Part shown: positions 42,303 to 51,417 of the stretch, piece after piece
Numbering within the stretch: the stretch's first letter is position 1
Layout of the letters: every line of letters begins with the position of its first letter
Origin: Flavimaribacter sp039888615
Lineage (GTDB): Bacteria; Pseudomonadota; Alphaproteobacteria; Rhizobiales; Rhizobiaceae
Assembly (NCBI GenBank): GCA_039888615.1
Contig: JBDQQS010000009.1
DNA length: 64,000 nucleotides
Strand: one strand, 5' to 3'
Position numbers and translations under genes: made by a program
The notes under the pieces: model-generated
The model's database searches: none
Told to the model about the DNA's origin: nothing
Seen by the model: only the letters and a program-made list of their open reading frames with translations

Positions 42303-42946
42303 TTTCGACCTTCGGGGCCATCCAGGAAACCAGTCGGGTCCCGAGTATGCAGGGCGAAGGCGACGCGTGACATTCAATCTATGGGCGCAATTGGTTAACG
42401 CCGGCGGTCAATCCTGACCGAATAAAGTCGCGAAACCTGCGTCCCTGTTGTGGTTGACTCTGAAAGAATATCCATATGTTGTGTGAACAATTCAGGAACA
42501 TCGTCAGGTAAGCGATTCGTCGCTGATTCGTTCCGCTTTTGATCGAAATCTTAACGGAAATCGCTATATGGAGACGAGTACCGTTAACTTTCTGTCAAGA
42601 ATTTCCCGGAATTTACAAATGTTTAACCATGAACCGCGCAGGCGAACCGTCGTGTTCTCATCAAAGGTTAACGGGCGGTGAGATTCTTGTCCAAATTGCC
42701 ATACGCGGGTCTTGAAGGGAATCACCATCTTGTGTCGATCGACCAATACAGGCGCATATATGGCCGTGAACAAAACCGGAATCGGCTTGAGTCAGTGATT
42801 CGTCGCCGATTCGTTCTCAGCATGTTCCGAAAGTTAACATCGCGTCCTGGCGAGACGGCGCCGGCGGACCGCGGCGGCGGCATTGACGTCCCGACTTCGC
42901 CGGATTTCATCGTATCATCTGATTGACGCCACGATCGATTTTCAAG
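42303..42946. other. Non-coding region rich in GANTC and TTAAC motifs
   Basis: 644 bases with no gene I can support. By eye it contains nine GANTC sites (42456, 42514, 42525, 42682, 42719, 42779, 42789, 42797, 42808) against two to three expected by chance, and about six TTAAC motifs (near 42394, 42551, 42593, 42623, 42667, 42838). One TTTA-N7-TTAACC at 42612-42628 resembles a CtrA box. A 20-base segment with two GATTC sites 11 bases apart occurs twice (42514-42533 and 42797-42816). I see no DnaA box of the TTATCCACA type. A weak open frame at 42678-42926 is not credible as a gene. Confidence 0.6.
42514..42816 (+). repeat. Two direct copies of a 20-base GATTC pair
   Basis: Copies at 42514-42533 and 42797-42816 differ at one of 20 positions: GATTCGTCGC(T/C)GATTCGTTC. 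Each has two GANTC methylation sites one helical turn apart, and each is followed roughly 20 bases later by TTAAC. The pair is upstream of the helicase gene; the second copy is 131 bases before its start. Confidence 0.7.
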
Positions 42947-45900
42947 ATGTCCGTATTGATGCAGCACCCTGAGACCGCCAGCAGCCAGCCCATGATCCTC
43001 TCCGGCCGTGGTGTCACCGCCGTGCTTGGGCCGACCAACACCGGCAAGACACACTACGCCATCGAAAGAATGGTGGCGCACAAATCTGGCGTGATCGGTT
43101 TGCCGTTGCGGCTTCTGGCGAGGGAGGTCTATGGTCGGATCGTACAACGCGTCGGAGCAGACAAGGTCGCGCTTATCACGGGTGAAGAAAAGATTTCCCC
43201 AAACGGCGCCGTCTATTCTGTCTGCACAGTCGAGGCGATGCCAAGGCAGACGGACGCTGCGTTTGTGGCGATCGACGAGGCGCAACTCGCTGGCGATCTC
43301 GAACGTGGGCACATATTCACTGACCGCATTTTGCATCTGCGAGGTCAGGAGGAGACGCTGCTGCTGGGGGCGGCGACCATGCGGCCTATCCTGGAAAAAC
43401 TGCTTCCCGGCTTGACCGTCGTGTCGCGGCCGAGATTGTCGCATCTCGCCTATGCCGGCTCGAAGAAGATCACCCGGCTGCCGCGCCGCAGCGCTGTCGT
43501 GGCGTTCTCCGCCGAAGAGGTATACGCGATCGCCGAGCTGATCCGGCGCCAGCGCGGCGGCGCAGCGGTGGTTCTCGGCGCACTGAGCCCGCGCACCCGC
43601 AATGCCCAGGTCGCGCTCTACCAGGAAGGCGATGTCGAATACCTGGTCGCCACCGATGCGATCGGCATGGGCCTCAATCTCGACGTTGACCACGTTGCGT
43701 TCGCGCAGGACAGTAAATTCGACGGGTTTCAGTACCGCAATCTGACACCGGCGGAAATGGGCCAGATCGCCGGGCGCGCCGGCCGCCATATGCGCGACGG
43801 CACATTTGGCGTCACCGGACGCGTCGCGCCCATGGTCAATGAGACGGTCGAGAGGATGGAGAGCCACGAATTTCCACCGGTCAAGCTGCTACAGTGGCGC
43901 AGCAAGCGCCTTGATTTCAATTCGCTGGACGCATTGCGTCAGTCGCTGGAGGCAACGCCGCCCGTGCAGGGTCTAACCCGGGCGCTGCCTGCGGTCGATC
44001 AGCGGGCGCTGGAACGGTTGTCGCTGGATCCCGAGATTCGCGACATGGCGCGCGGCGCCGATCGGGTGGAACTGTTGTGGGACGTCTGTTCATTGCCTGA
44101 TTACCGACGCATAACGCCTTTGCAGCATACCGACCTGATTGCGACAATTTATCGTGACATTGTTCGTCTTGGGACCGTAAAGGAAGATTATCTGGCGGAG
44201 CAGGTGCGACGGGCGGACCAGACCGGCGGCGATATCGATACGTTGTCGGCGCGCATATCCCAGATCCGGACCTGGACCTATGTCTCACATCGGTCTCACT
44301 GGTTGGAGAATCCGTCACACTGGCAGGAAAAGACCCGGGAAATCGAAGATCGGTTATCGGATGCACTGCATGAAAGGTTGACGAAACGCTTCGTTGACCG
44401 CAGGACATCTGTGCTCATGAAGCGGTTGAGAGAGAACGCGATGCTTGAAGCTGAAATTGGTGTCGATGGCGATGTATTCGTCGAAGGCCATCATGTGGGA
44501 CAATTGTCGGGATTCCGGTTCACGCCGGATTCATCGGCTGAGGGACCGGACCAGAAAGCCGTCCTGGCTGCGGCGCAGAAGTCGCTCGCCATCGAGTTCG
44601 AGGCAAGAGCCGCGCGTGTGCATGCATCCGGCAATCATGATTTCGCCCTCGGCTCCGACGGCACTGTGCGATGGCTTGGCGATCCCGTTGCAAGGCTCGC
44701 CTCCAGCGACAGCATTCTCGCGCCGCGCATAATCCTGCTTGCCGATGACCAGCTTTCGGGCCAGGCGCGAGACGTGGTGACGGCGCGGATCGAACGCTTC
44801 GTCCACCATCACATCTCAACGATCCTGAAACCGCTCGACGACCTCGCAAAGGCCGAGGATCTCGAAGGCCTCGCCAAGGGCCTCGCCTTCCAAATCGTCG
44901 AGGGGTTAGGCGTCCTGTTTCGGCGTGACGTCGCCGACGACGTCAAGGCGCTTGATCAGGAGGCGCGCGGTTCGCTGCGGCGCTATGGCGTGCGGTTCGG
45001 CGCCTATCATGTTTTCATGCCTGCATTGCTTAAGCCGGCTCCGGCCGAGATCATCACCATGCTCTGGGCGCTGCGCAATGAAGGTTTCGACAAGCCGGGA
45101 TACGGAGAAATCGCGGCGGCTTTGGCTGCGGGCCGCACCTCGATTGTCACCGATGCGGAATATCAACGCGATTTCTACCGGCTTGCGGGTTTCCGCTATC
45201 TTGGCAAGCGCGCCGTGCGCATCGACATTCTCGAGAGACTGTCCGATCTTATTCGACCGCTCCTGCAATGGAACCCAGGAAACGGCGTTCCGCCGGAAGG
45301 CGCCTATGATGGGCGGCGTTTCTCGACGACGCCGGCTATGCTGTCGATCCTGGGCGCTACGCCGGACGACATGGAAGAAATTCTGAAAGGTCTTGGCTAC
45401 CGGTCAGAGGCCATCGAACCGGCGGTGGCAAAAGCGCACCTGGACGCGATACGCGTGAAGGCGTCGCCCGCGGAGGTCGAGGGCGTAAAAGCCAGCGAGG
45501 CTTCGATGGAGGCTGGACCGGAAGCCGGAGCTGCCGAGAAGACGGAAGACACTTCGACTGAGGAATCCGCGTCAGAGACGGGAGACGAAGCCAAGGTTGG
45601 CGAGGCGCCTGAACAGGACGGACAACCGGCTGAAGCCGGCGCGACGGCGCAAGCGCCTGTCGAGACGCAAATAGCCTCGCCTGAGACAACCGCAGACGCT
45701 ATTCAGGCTCCTGCAGAGGAGGCCGCCGAGGAGGAGCCGAAGCCGGTATTGCTTTGGCGTCCGGCCGGCCGCAATGAGAACAAAGGTCATCGTCAGCATC
45801 GGCAGGGCAATCGTCAAAGACAGGGAGCCGGACGCGGCAAGGGCGACGACCGAAACCAGCCTCACCGCAACAGTAAAGGCAAACCGCCGCGTCATGGCAA

Positions 45901-46009
45901 GAAGCATGGAGATCATGGAAAGCCGCGCCCGCCGCGCAAGGAAAAGCCAATCGATCCGGATTCGCCATTCGCCAAGCTTGCCGCGCTGAAGGAGCAGATG
46001 AACAAGTAG
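42947..46009 (+). CDS. SUV3-like DEAD/DEAH helicase with charged tail
   Basis: Superfamily 2 RNA/DNA helicase of the SUV3-like type, 1,020 residues. Walker A GPTNTGKT (28-35), DEAQ box (Asp110-Gln113), C-terminal helicase motifs VATDAIGMGLNLD and QIAGRAGRHMRDG. After about residue 840 the protein becomes low complexity: first acidic (Glu/Ala-rich, 840-930), then strongly basic (Arg/His/Gln/Lys/Gly-rich, 935-1000), ending SPFAKLAALKEQMNK. The basic tail is probably RNA-binding. The start is uncertain (TTG 42923, ATG 42947 or ATG 42992) and none has a strong SD. The S4 protein gene overlaps its stop, suggesting a shared RNA-related function. Exact role unknown. Confidence 0.9.
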   Translation: MSVLMQHPETASSQPMILSGRGVTAVLGPTNTGKTHYAIERMVAHKSGVIGLPLRLLAREVYGRIVQRVGADKVALITGEEKISPNGAVYSVCTVEAMPRQTDAAFVAIDEAQLAGDLERGHIFTDRILHLRGQEETLLLGAATMRPILEKLLPGLTVVSRPRLSHLAYAGSKKITRLPRRSAVVAFSAEEVYAIAELIRRQRGGAAVVLGALSPRTRNAQVALYQEGDVEYLVATDAIGMGLNLDVDHVAFAQDSKFDGFQYRNLTPAEMGQIAGRAGRHMRDGTFGVTGRVAPMVNETVERMESHEFPPVKLLQWRSKRLDFNSLDALRQSLEATPPVQGLTRALPAVDQRALERLSLDPEIRDMARGADRVELLWDVCSLPDYRRITPLQHTDLIATIYRDIVRLGTVKEDYLAEQVRRADQTGGDIDTLSARISQIRTWTYVSHRSHWLENPSHWQEKTREIEDRLSDALHERLTKRFVDRRTSVLMKRLRENAMLEAEIGVDGDVFVEGHHVGQLSGFRFTPDSSAEGPDQKAVLAAAQKSLAIEFEARAARVHASGNHDFALGSDGTVRWLGDPVARLASSDSILAPRIILLADDQLSGQARDVVTARIERFVHHHISTILKPLDDLAKAEDLEGLAKGLAFQIVEGLGVLFRRDVADDVKALDQEARGSLRRYGVRFGAYHVFMPALLKPAPAEIITMLWALRNEGFDKPGYGEIAAALAAGRTSIVTDAEYQRDFYRLAGFRYLGKRAVRIDILERLSDLIRPLLQWNPGNGVPPEGAYDGRRFSTTPAMLSILGATPDDMEEILKGLGYRSEAIEPAVAKAHLDAIRVKASPAEVEGVKASEASMEAGPEAGAAEKTEDTSTEESASETGDEAKVGEAPEQDGQPAEAGATAQAPVETQIASPETTADAIQAPAEEAAEEEPKPVLLWRPAGRNENKGHRQHRQGNRQRQGAGRGKGDDRNQPHRNSKGKPPRHGKKHGDHGKPRPPRKEKPIDPDSPFAKLAALKEQMNK

Positions 46010-46395
46010 TGTGCGCCTCGCAGAGGATCGACAAGTGGCTATTTTATGCGCGTGTCCTCAAATCTCGGTCGCTGGCGGCGAAACTCGTCCAGAAGGGCCG
46101 GGTGCGCGTCAATGGCGACAAGATCGACAGGGCGAGCCGCATGATCGTTGCGGGTGATGTGCTGACGATAACACTGGACCGCGTCATCAAGGTTCTGGAG
46201 GTGGCGGATCCGGGAACGCGCCGCGGTCCCTACGAGGAAGCCCGTCAGCTCTATCGCGATATTTCACCCGAGCCGTCTCCTGAAAAAGACAAGACGCCTG
46301 TCGCCATGGTTCCGTTGCGGGAAGCCGGAAGCGGTAGGCCGACAAAACGCGATCGACGCCAGATCGATCGATGGAAGGCGTTGACGGACGAATAG
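46009..46395 (+). CDS. S4-domain RNA-binding protein (Hsp15-like)
   Basis: 128 residues, GTG start at 46009 overlapping the last base of the helicase stop (TAGTG). S4 domain near residues 5-65 (QRIDKWLFYARVLKSRSLA, KGRVRVNGDKIDR), as in Hsp15/HslR, which rescues stalled 50S-peptidyl-tRNA complexes in E. coli. The C-terminal half is basic and charged (GRPTKRDRRQIDRWKAL), also seen in Hsp15 proteins. Coupled to the helicase, followed 228 bases later by fdxA. Confidence 0.9.
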   Translation: MCASQRIDKWLFYARVLKSRSLAAKLVQKGRVRVNGDKIDRASRMIVAGDVLTITLDRVIKVLEVADPGTRRGPYEEARQLYRDISPEPSPEKDKTPVAMVPLREAGSGRPTKRDRRQIDRWKALTDE

Positions 46396-46542
46396 GCGCT
46401 CTAGGCGTGCATTCTTGGCGCCGGTTTTACTGTTCGGTCTGTGCTTGTGCGAAACGTTCCCTGAAATGGCGCAGAAAAAGAAGAATTTTTCTGGAGCATT
46501 GCGGCAAAAAGGTGAGACTGCGCTGCGTGTAGAAATGGCGCA

Positions 46543-46571
46543 CTTGCCAATGCAAAACAGACTCGCTACCT
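46543..46571 (+). promoter_or_regulatory. Candidate fdxA promoter
   Basis: CTTGCC (46543-46548), 17 bases, CTACCT (46566-46571) approaches the alphaproteobacterial housekeeping consensus CTTGAC-N17-CTATAT, 52 bases upstream of the fdxA ATG. Confidence 0.45.
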
Positions 46572-46623
46572 GAACCGGAGAATATTTGTTCGCGGTTCAA
46601 CGCGGGCGTCACCGGAGCCTTTC

Positions 46624-46962
46624 ATGACCTACATCGTCACCGACAACTGCATCAAATGCAAATATACCGATTGCGTCGAGGTGTGTCCGGTAGACTGCTT
46701 TTACGAAGGCGAAAACATGCTCGTCATCCACCCAGACGAGTGCATCGACTGTGGCGTTTGCGAGCCGGAATGTCCTGCGGAGGCCATAAAACCGGATACT
46801 GAACCAGGTCTCGAAAAGTGGCTGCAGATTAATACGGAGTTCGCCGAAAAATGGCCTAATATCACCATCAAAAAGGATTCTCCGGCGGATGCCGAGGAGT
46901 TTGATGGAAAGGACGGGAAATACGAAGACTATTTTTCTCCGGAACCCGGTGACGGGGATTGA
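46624..46962 (+). CDS. fdxA: Seven-iron ferredoxin
   Basis: 112-residue low-potential electron carrier with one [3Fe-4S] and one [4Fe-4S] cluster. By analogy with Azotobacter FdI, Cys9, Cys17 and Cys50 hold the 3Fe cluster and Cys21, Cys40, Cys43 and Cys46 the 4Fe cluster; Cys12 is also present. N-terminal MTYIVTDNCIKCKYTDCVEV and the acidic C-terminal half typical of FdxA. ATG 46624. Upstream of carD and rpoH2 as in other rhizobia; redox partner unknown. Confidence 0.97.
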   Translation: MTYIVTDNCIKCKYTDCVEVCPVDCFYEGENMLVIHPDECIDCGVCEPECPAEAIKPDTEPGLEKWLQINTEFAEKWPNITIKKDSPADAEEFDGKDGKYEDYFSPEPGDGD

Positions 46963-47348
46963 CGCCCATTCAACGGGCAGGGTCAAAGAAATTAACTGGT
47001 GAAGTTCCGGGCGACTGCCTGCATTTACCAAGAATCGATTGACGCAGGCTGCGACATTGTGCGCCTGCGGCAAATTGTTGAATTTTGCGCTTCTTTATGC
47101 TATATGTGTGAAACTGACCGAAGGCGGATGAACGAGTTCGCCTTGATTGCCATAACAACGGAAGTGCAACCCCACATATCCTCATGTTTGCAACAGCAGT
47201 GTGCATGGATTGCTGGAGGTTTGATTGTTGTGGACGATCCCAGCCAGGATTGTTGAAGCCGCTGCCCAGTGGGGCGCCCCTTCGCATGTGACGGCCAGTA
47301 CCCAACCCCGAATGTTAGCGGGGCAGTAACAGGGAGTACATAGAGCGG
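46963..47348. other. Intergenic region and long carD leader
   Basis: 386 bases without a supported gene. A promoter-like GTTGAA-N17-CTATAT lies at 47077-47105, which would give carD a leader of about 240 bases. The leader contains a palindrome GGGGCGCCCC around 47270, a hairpin CCCCG-N8-CGGGG just before the carD start, and a possible short frame 47128-47256 (42 codons, AAGG upstream) that I do not call a gene. No known riboswitch or sRNA is recognised. Confidence 0.55.
47077..47105 (+). promoter_or_regulatory. Candidate carD promoter
   Basis: GTTGAA (47077-47082), 17 bases, CTATAT (47100-47105), matching the CTTGAC/CTATAT alphaproteobacterial consensus at the key positions. It is the best promoter-like sequence between fdxA and carD. 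Confidence 0.5.
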
Positions 47349-47930
47349 ATGACAACGCAACAGAAGAAGCCTGCACAGCGCCAGGGTTTCAAGACCAACG
47401 AATACATCGTTTACCCTGCCCATGGTGTTGGCCAGATCGTTGCAATCGAGGAACAGGAAGTCGCCGGGCACAAGCTTGAGCTCTTCGTCATCGATTTCGA
47501 CAAGGACAAGATGCGCCTGAAGGTGCCCGTCGCCAAGGCGTCCTCAATCGGCATGCGCAAGCTCGCCGAGACCGACTTCGTAGAACGTGCATTGAAGGTG
47601 GTGCAAGGTCGCGCCCGCATAAAACGCACCATGTGGTCGCGGCGTGCGCAGGAATATGACGCGAAAATCAATTCCGGCGACTTGATTTCCATCGCAGAGG
47701 TCGTTCGCGACCTGTATCGTGCTGAAAATCAGCCCGAACAGTCCTATTCCGAGCGCCAGCTTTATGAAGCGGCACTCGATCGCATGGCGCGTGAAATCGC
47801 AGCGGTGAACAAGGTTTCGGAAACCGAGGCCGTTCGTCTCATTGAGACCAATCTCAACAAGGGACCGAAGCGCGGCAAGGCGGCCGAAGACGAAGTTGCC
47901 GAAGAGGATGAACAGGAAGCAGCCGCCTGA
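47349..47930 (+). CDS. CarD/CdnL family transcription regulator
   Basis: 193 residues with an N-terminal CarD-TRCF RNA-polymerase-interacting domain (about 15-75; NEYIVYPAHGVGQIVAIEEQ) and a helical C-terminal DNA-contacting domain, then an Ala/Glu-rich end. CdnL-type proteins bind RNAP beta and stabilise open complexes, supporting rRNA and housekeeping transcription. ATG 47349. A strong terminator follows at 47995-48021, so it is transcribed apart from rpoH2. Confidence 0.95.
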   Translation: MTTQQKKPAQRQGFKTNEYIVYPAHGVGQIVAIEEQEVAGHKLELFVIDFDKDKMRLKVPVAKASSIGMRKLAETDFVERALKVVQGRARIKRTMWSRRAQEYDAKINSGDLISIAEVVRDLYRAENQPEQSYSERQLYEAALDRMAREIAAVNKVSETEAVRLIETNLNKGPKRGKAAEDEVAEEDEQEAAA

Positions 47931-47994
47931 TCAGATTGCTATCACTTGAATGTGATAGACTCTGGAATATCGGCTCAACCCTAGGAAATCGCTG

Positions 47995-48021
47995 AAAAAG
48001 CCGGCTTTAGTCGGCTTTTTT
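47995..48021 (+). terminator. Intrinsic terminator of carD
   Basis: AAAAAGCCG (47995-48003), 8-base loop, CGGCTTTTT (48012-48020) plus one T. The stem has a GCCG core and extends into A-T pairs, with six T in total. Confidence 0.9.
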
Positions 48022-48098
48022 GCGTTGCAACACCTATCTTGCATATTTGGGATCGATTGGTTCCAAATAGTGAACGCTGCGTTTTCTTGCATAGCGAG

Positions 48099-48124
48099 TG
48101 AACCGATCCCAAGATACGCTCGTT
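48099..48124 (+). promoter_or_regulatory. Candidate EcfG-type promoter of rpoH2
   Basis: TGAAC (48099-48103), 17 bases, CGTT (48121-48124) matches the EcfG/RpoE2 general-stress consensus GGAAC-N16/17-CGTT with one mismatch. It lies 95 bases upstream of the rpoH2 start. In Sinorhizobium meliloti rpoH2 belongs to the RpoE2 regulon, so the position makes biological sense. Confidence 0.5.
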
Positions 48125-48219
48125 AGACATTGTGAGTTCTTGAGCCCACGCAAAGTAACGCGTCAATGTTGATTTCCCCAGGTCACACAGTGGGCGTTGG
48201 CCGCATTTGGGAGAACATG

Positions 48220-49080
<861 letters not shown>

Positions 49081-49095
49081 TCGCGGGACAGCGCA

Positions 49096-50553
49096 TCAAC
49101 GCTCGTCGGTGACCAGCTTGACCTTTTCGCCCACAGACACTGTTTCTCCGCTGGACAGCGAGTTCAGGAGCCGGAACAGCTCCAGTTTTCGACGTGTCCC
49201 CTGATTGCGTTCTGCGAGCGACGTCATTGTATCTCCTGGCTTCACGTTTGCGATGCGGATGCGCAGCGGATGTAGAGACGCTATTTCGGAAGACGACATT
49301 TTGCTGAATGACGACGTGACGATGCGGGCCGCCGCGTCCAGATTGCTGCTGCCAACGGGCGCAGCGGTTAGCAGTCTGTAGATCCGGTTGCCTACACGGA
49401 TTACCGTGACGTCGAATTCCCAGGTATCCGCCACAGCCTTCGCTGAGGCGGCCTCTAGCCCGTTGATCCGAAGAGGTCTGACGCTCGACGGATCAAGGCC
49501 ACTGACCCAGCCGCTGGTGATGTAGCGCGTCAGAGGCGTGCGTTTTTTGTCCGAAACGCCGTCGAAACGGATTGCGATGTCGCCGGGTCCGGTCGCGAGA
49601 ACAGCCTCGGCTGTATTGTCGATCTGAAAACCCTGGGGAACGCTGAAGCGGATGCCAAGGACCGGATGCAGGAACGTATTTCCCCGCACATAGCCCTGTT
49701 TTGGACTATCGCCATAAAGGAGGCCGTCAATAGCCCTTAGATATTTGTCCTGATCACGCGTGCCGACGCCTGGCTGTCCGAACGCGCGAGCATGTCGGTA
49801 GGCGAGTTCTCGACGCTTCGGCGCATCAGGATGGCTCGACAGAAAATCGAGACTCGGGTCGAGATCTTCGACATTGTTCTGGTATCGACTGTAGGCGTCC
49901 ATGGTTTCAAGAAAGCGGGCGGCGGCGTAGGGGTCGAATCCGGCCTCACCGAGCATACGAACGCCGATAACATCAGCCTCCAGCTCCTGTTGCCTGGAAA
50001 AGGCTGCAAGCCTGAGCTTTCCACGGGCTTCGACCTGTTCGCCGGTCATTTCACCTGACAGCACTTCCGTCGCGACGCGATTTGCAATCTGCTCGGCTTC
50101 CTCGGCGCGCTTGCGAAGGAGTCCGTGATTGGCGGTGACATGGGCCATCTCGTGCGCGATGACGGCCGCTACCTCCGATGAGTCGTCTGCAAGCGCCAGC
50201 AAGCCTCTCGTCACATACAGATAACCGCCTGGCAAGGCGAAGGCGTTTACCGCAGGCGAGTCGAGAATCGTAATTCGGTAAGTCTGTTTCGGATTTTCCG
50301 AAACGAGAGTGAGAGCGCCGACAATGCGCGCCAATTGTCGTTCTACCTTCGGATCGTTGTACTCTCCGCCATAATTAGCAAGGATCCGCGGGTGTTCGCT
50401 TGCGCCAAGCCTGGCTCGCGGATCGTCATCGGTCTGCAGGGTTCCCTGTGACGGCCCGGCGCCAGGCGGATTGGTTTCGTTGAGGAGCGTTTGGCACCCA
50501 GCAAGCGCAAGAAGCGCTACGACGCAGAAGACACGCGCGAGCAAGCCCGGCAT
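49096..50553 (-). CDS. M48 metalloprotease lipoprotein with LysM-like end
   Basis: 485 residues: lipoprotein signal with lipobox LAGC (Cys20), M48 zinc protease domain with HEMAH (134-138) and the third ligand in the later ELEADVIG, and a C-terminal LysM-like domain (IANVKPGDTMTSLAERN to the end) that should hold it at peptidoglycan. E. coli BepA/YcaL-type M48 proteases do outer-membrane quality control; this one combines that fold with LysM instead of TPR repeats. ATG 50553. It follows rpoH2 convergently, so it is not in the sigma-factor unit. The 144 bases to thiQ upstream show nothing recognisable. Confidence 0.92.
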   Translation of the reverse strand: MPGLLARVFCVVALLALAGCQTLLNETNPPGAGPSQGTLQTDDDPRARLGASEHPRILANYGGEYNDPKVERQLARIVGALTLVSENPKQTYRITILDSPAVNAFALPGGYLYVTRGLLALADDSSEVAAVIAHEMAHVTANHGLLRKRAEEAEQIANRVATEVLSGEMTGEQVEARGKLRLAAFSRQQELEADVIGVRMLGEAGFDPYAAARFLETMDAYSRYQNNVEDLDPSLDFLSSHPDAPKRRELAYRHARAFGQPGVGTRDQDKYLRAIDGLLYGDSPKQGYVRGNTFLHPVLGIRFSVPQGFQIDNTAEAVLATGPGDIAIRFDGVSDKKRTPLTRYITSGWVSGLDPSSVRPLRINGLEAASAKAVADTWEFDVTVIRVGNRIYRLLTAAPVGSSNLDAAARIVTSSFSKMSSSEIASLHPLRIRIANVKPGDTMTSLAERNQGTRRKLELFRLLNSLSSGETVSVGEKVKLVTDER

Positions 50554-50697
50554 GCCTGGTGAAGCTGAATTCCCGCGGGATCGGATGTTCCAGACCGATA
50601 CGAAGGAACTGTCTTTGGGTGCGCTTAGAATCTGCTACGCCTCGTATTTGTCCGCACTGATTTCTAGTACATTAAATGTGGCGCCGGTAGTCCCGTG

Positions 50698-51417
50698 TCA
50701 TCTATCTTTTTCACCCATATAGGCCTGAAGGCCAGGAATGTCTCGCCGACCCGCGAAACCCGCCGCAGAACCCTGCCCTGCGATGCTGCGTCGATCAACG
50801 AAAACGAACTCGTCGGCGAACTGTTCCGCTTCGTCCGGCTGATGCGTGACCACGGCGACCGTCATGCCTGTTTCCTGCTGCAAGGCGCGTATAAGCGCCA
50901 GCATGTCGCCACGAAGTCCGGGCCCCAGCGCCGCGAAGGGTTCGTCTAGCAGCAGCACCGGACGCCTGCGGACAAGCACACGGGCGAGCGCGACACGCTG
51001 GCGCTCGCCTCCTGACAACATGCCTGGCTTGCGGTCTGCATAGCCGGATAGCCCGACACGCTCGAGGGCGTCGTCAACAATGCTCCCACTGGCGCCGCGA
51101 TGGATCTTGCGGTCAAGGCCAATCGAGACATTGCGGCGCACGGGCAGGTGGGCGAAGAGATTGTTATCCTGGAAGACCATGGTCACTGGTCTTTCAGCCG
51201 GGGAAAGGGAAGTTACGTCGTCGCCGCCGATCAGAATGCGGCCGCTGTCGGGTATTTCGAAACCCGCGATGAGATTGAGAATGGTGGATTTGCCTGAGCC
51301 GGACGGCCCGATAATCGCCGTTGTTACGCCGCCGGAAAGCGTCACGTCGAATAGCATCGGCGCCGATCCATAATCGAACCGCACTTTTTCAAGAACGATA
51401 TCTGATCCGGCCGTCAT
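50698..51417 (-). CDS. thiQ: Thiamine ABC transporter ATP-binding protein
   Basis: ATPase of the thiamine/TPP importer, 239 residues. Walker A GPSGSGKST (37-45), signature LSGGERQRVALAR, Walker B LLLDEPF, switch His in VTHQPDEAEQF. The ATG at 51417 overlaps the thiP stop (TAATG), so the two are coupled. A much longer same-frame reading exists but is antisense-like Arg-rich sequence inside thiP. Last gene of thiBPQ. Confidence 0.95.
   Translation of the reverse strand: MTAGSDIVLEKVRFDYGSAPMLFDVTLSGGVTTAIIGPSGSGKSTILNLIAGFEIPDSGRILIGGDDVTSLSPAERPVTMVFQDNNLFAHLPVRRNVSIGLDRKIHRGASGSIVDDALERVGLSGYADRKPGMLSGGERQRVALARVLVRRRPVLLLDEPFAALGPGLRGDMLALIRALQQETGMTVAVVTHQPDEAEQFADEFVFVDRRSIAGQGSAAGFAGRRDIPGLQAYMGEKDR

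Noticed and set aside
42678..42926. 82-codon frame upstream of the helicase (GTG start)
   Set aside because: No convincing SD, Arg-rich without structure, and it crosses the GANTC/TTAAC-dense region; treated as non-coding.
42303..42946. Possible replication origin
   Set aside because: CtrA-like and GANTC sites are present but no DnaA box, AT-rich unwinding stretch or origin-linked genes (hemE, dnaA, parAB) were seen.
42722..43867. 381-codon minus-strand frame at the helicase 5' end
   Set aside because: Antisense to helicase motifs, no SD, no recognised domain.
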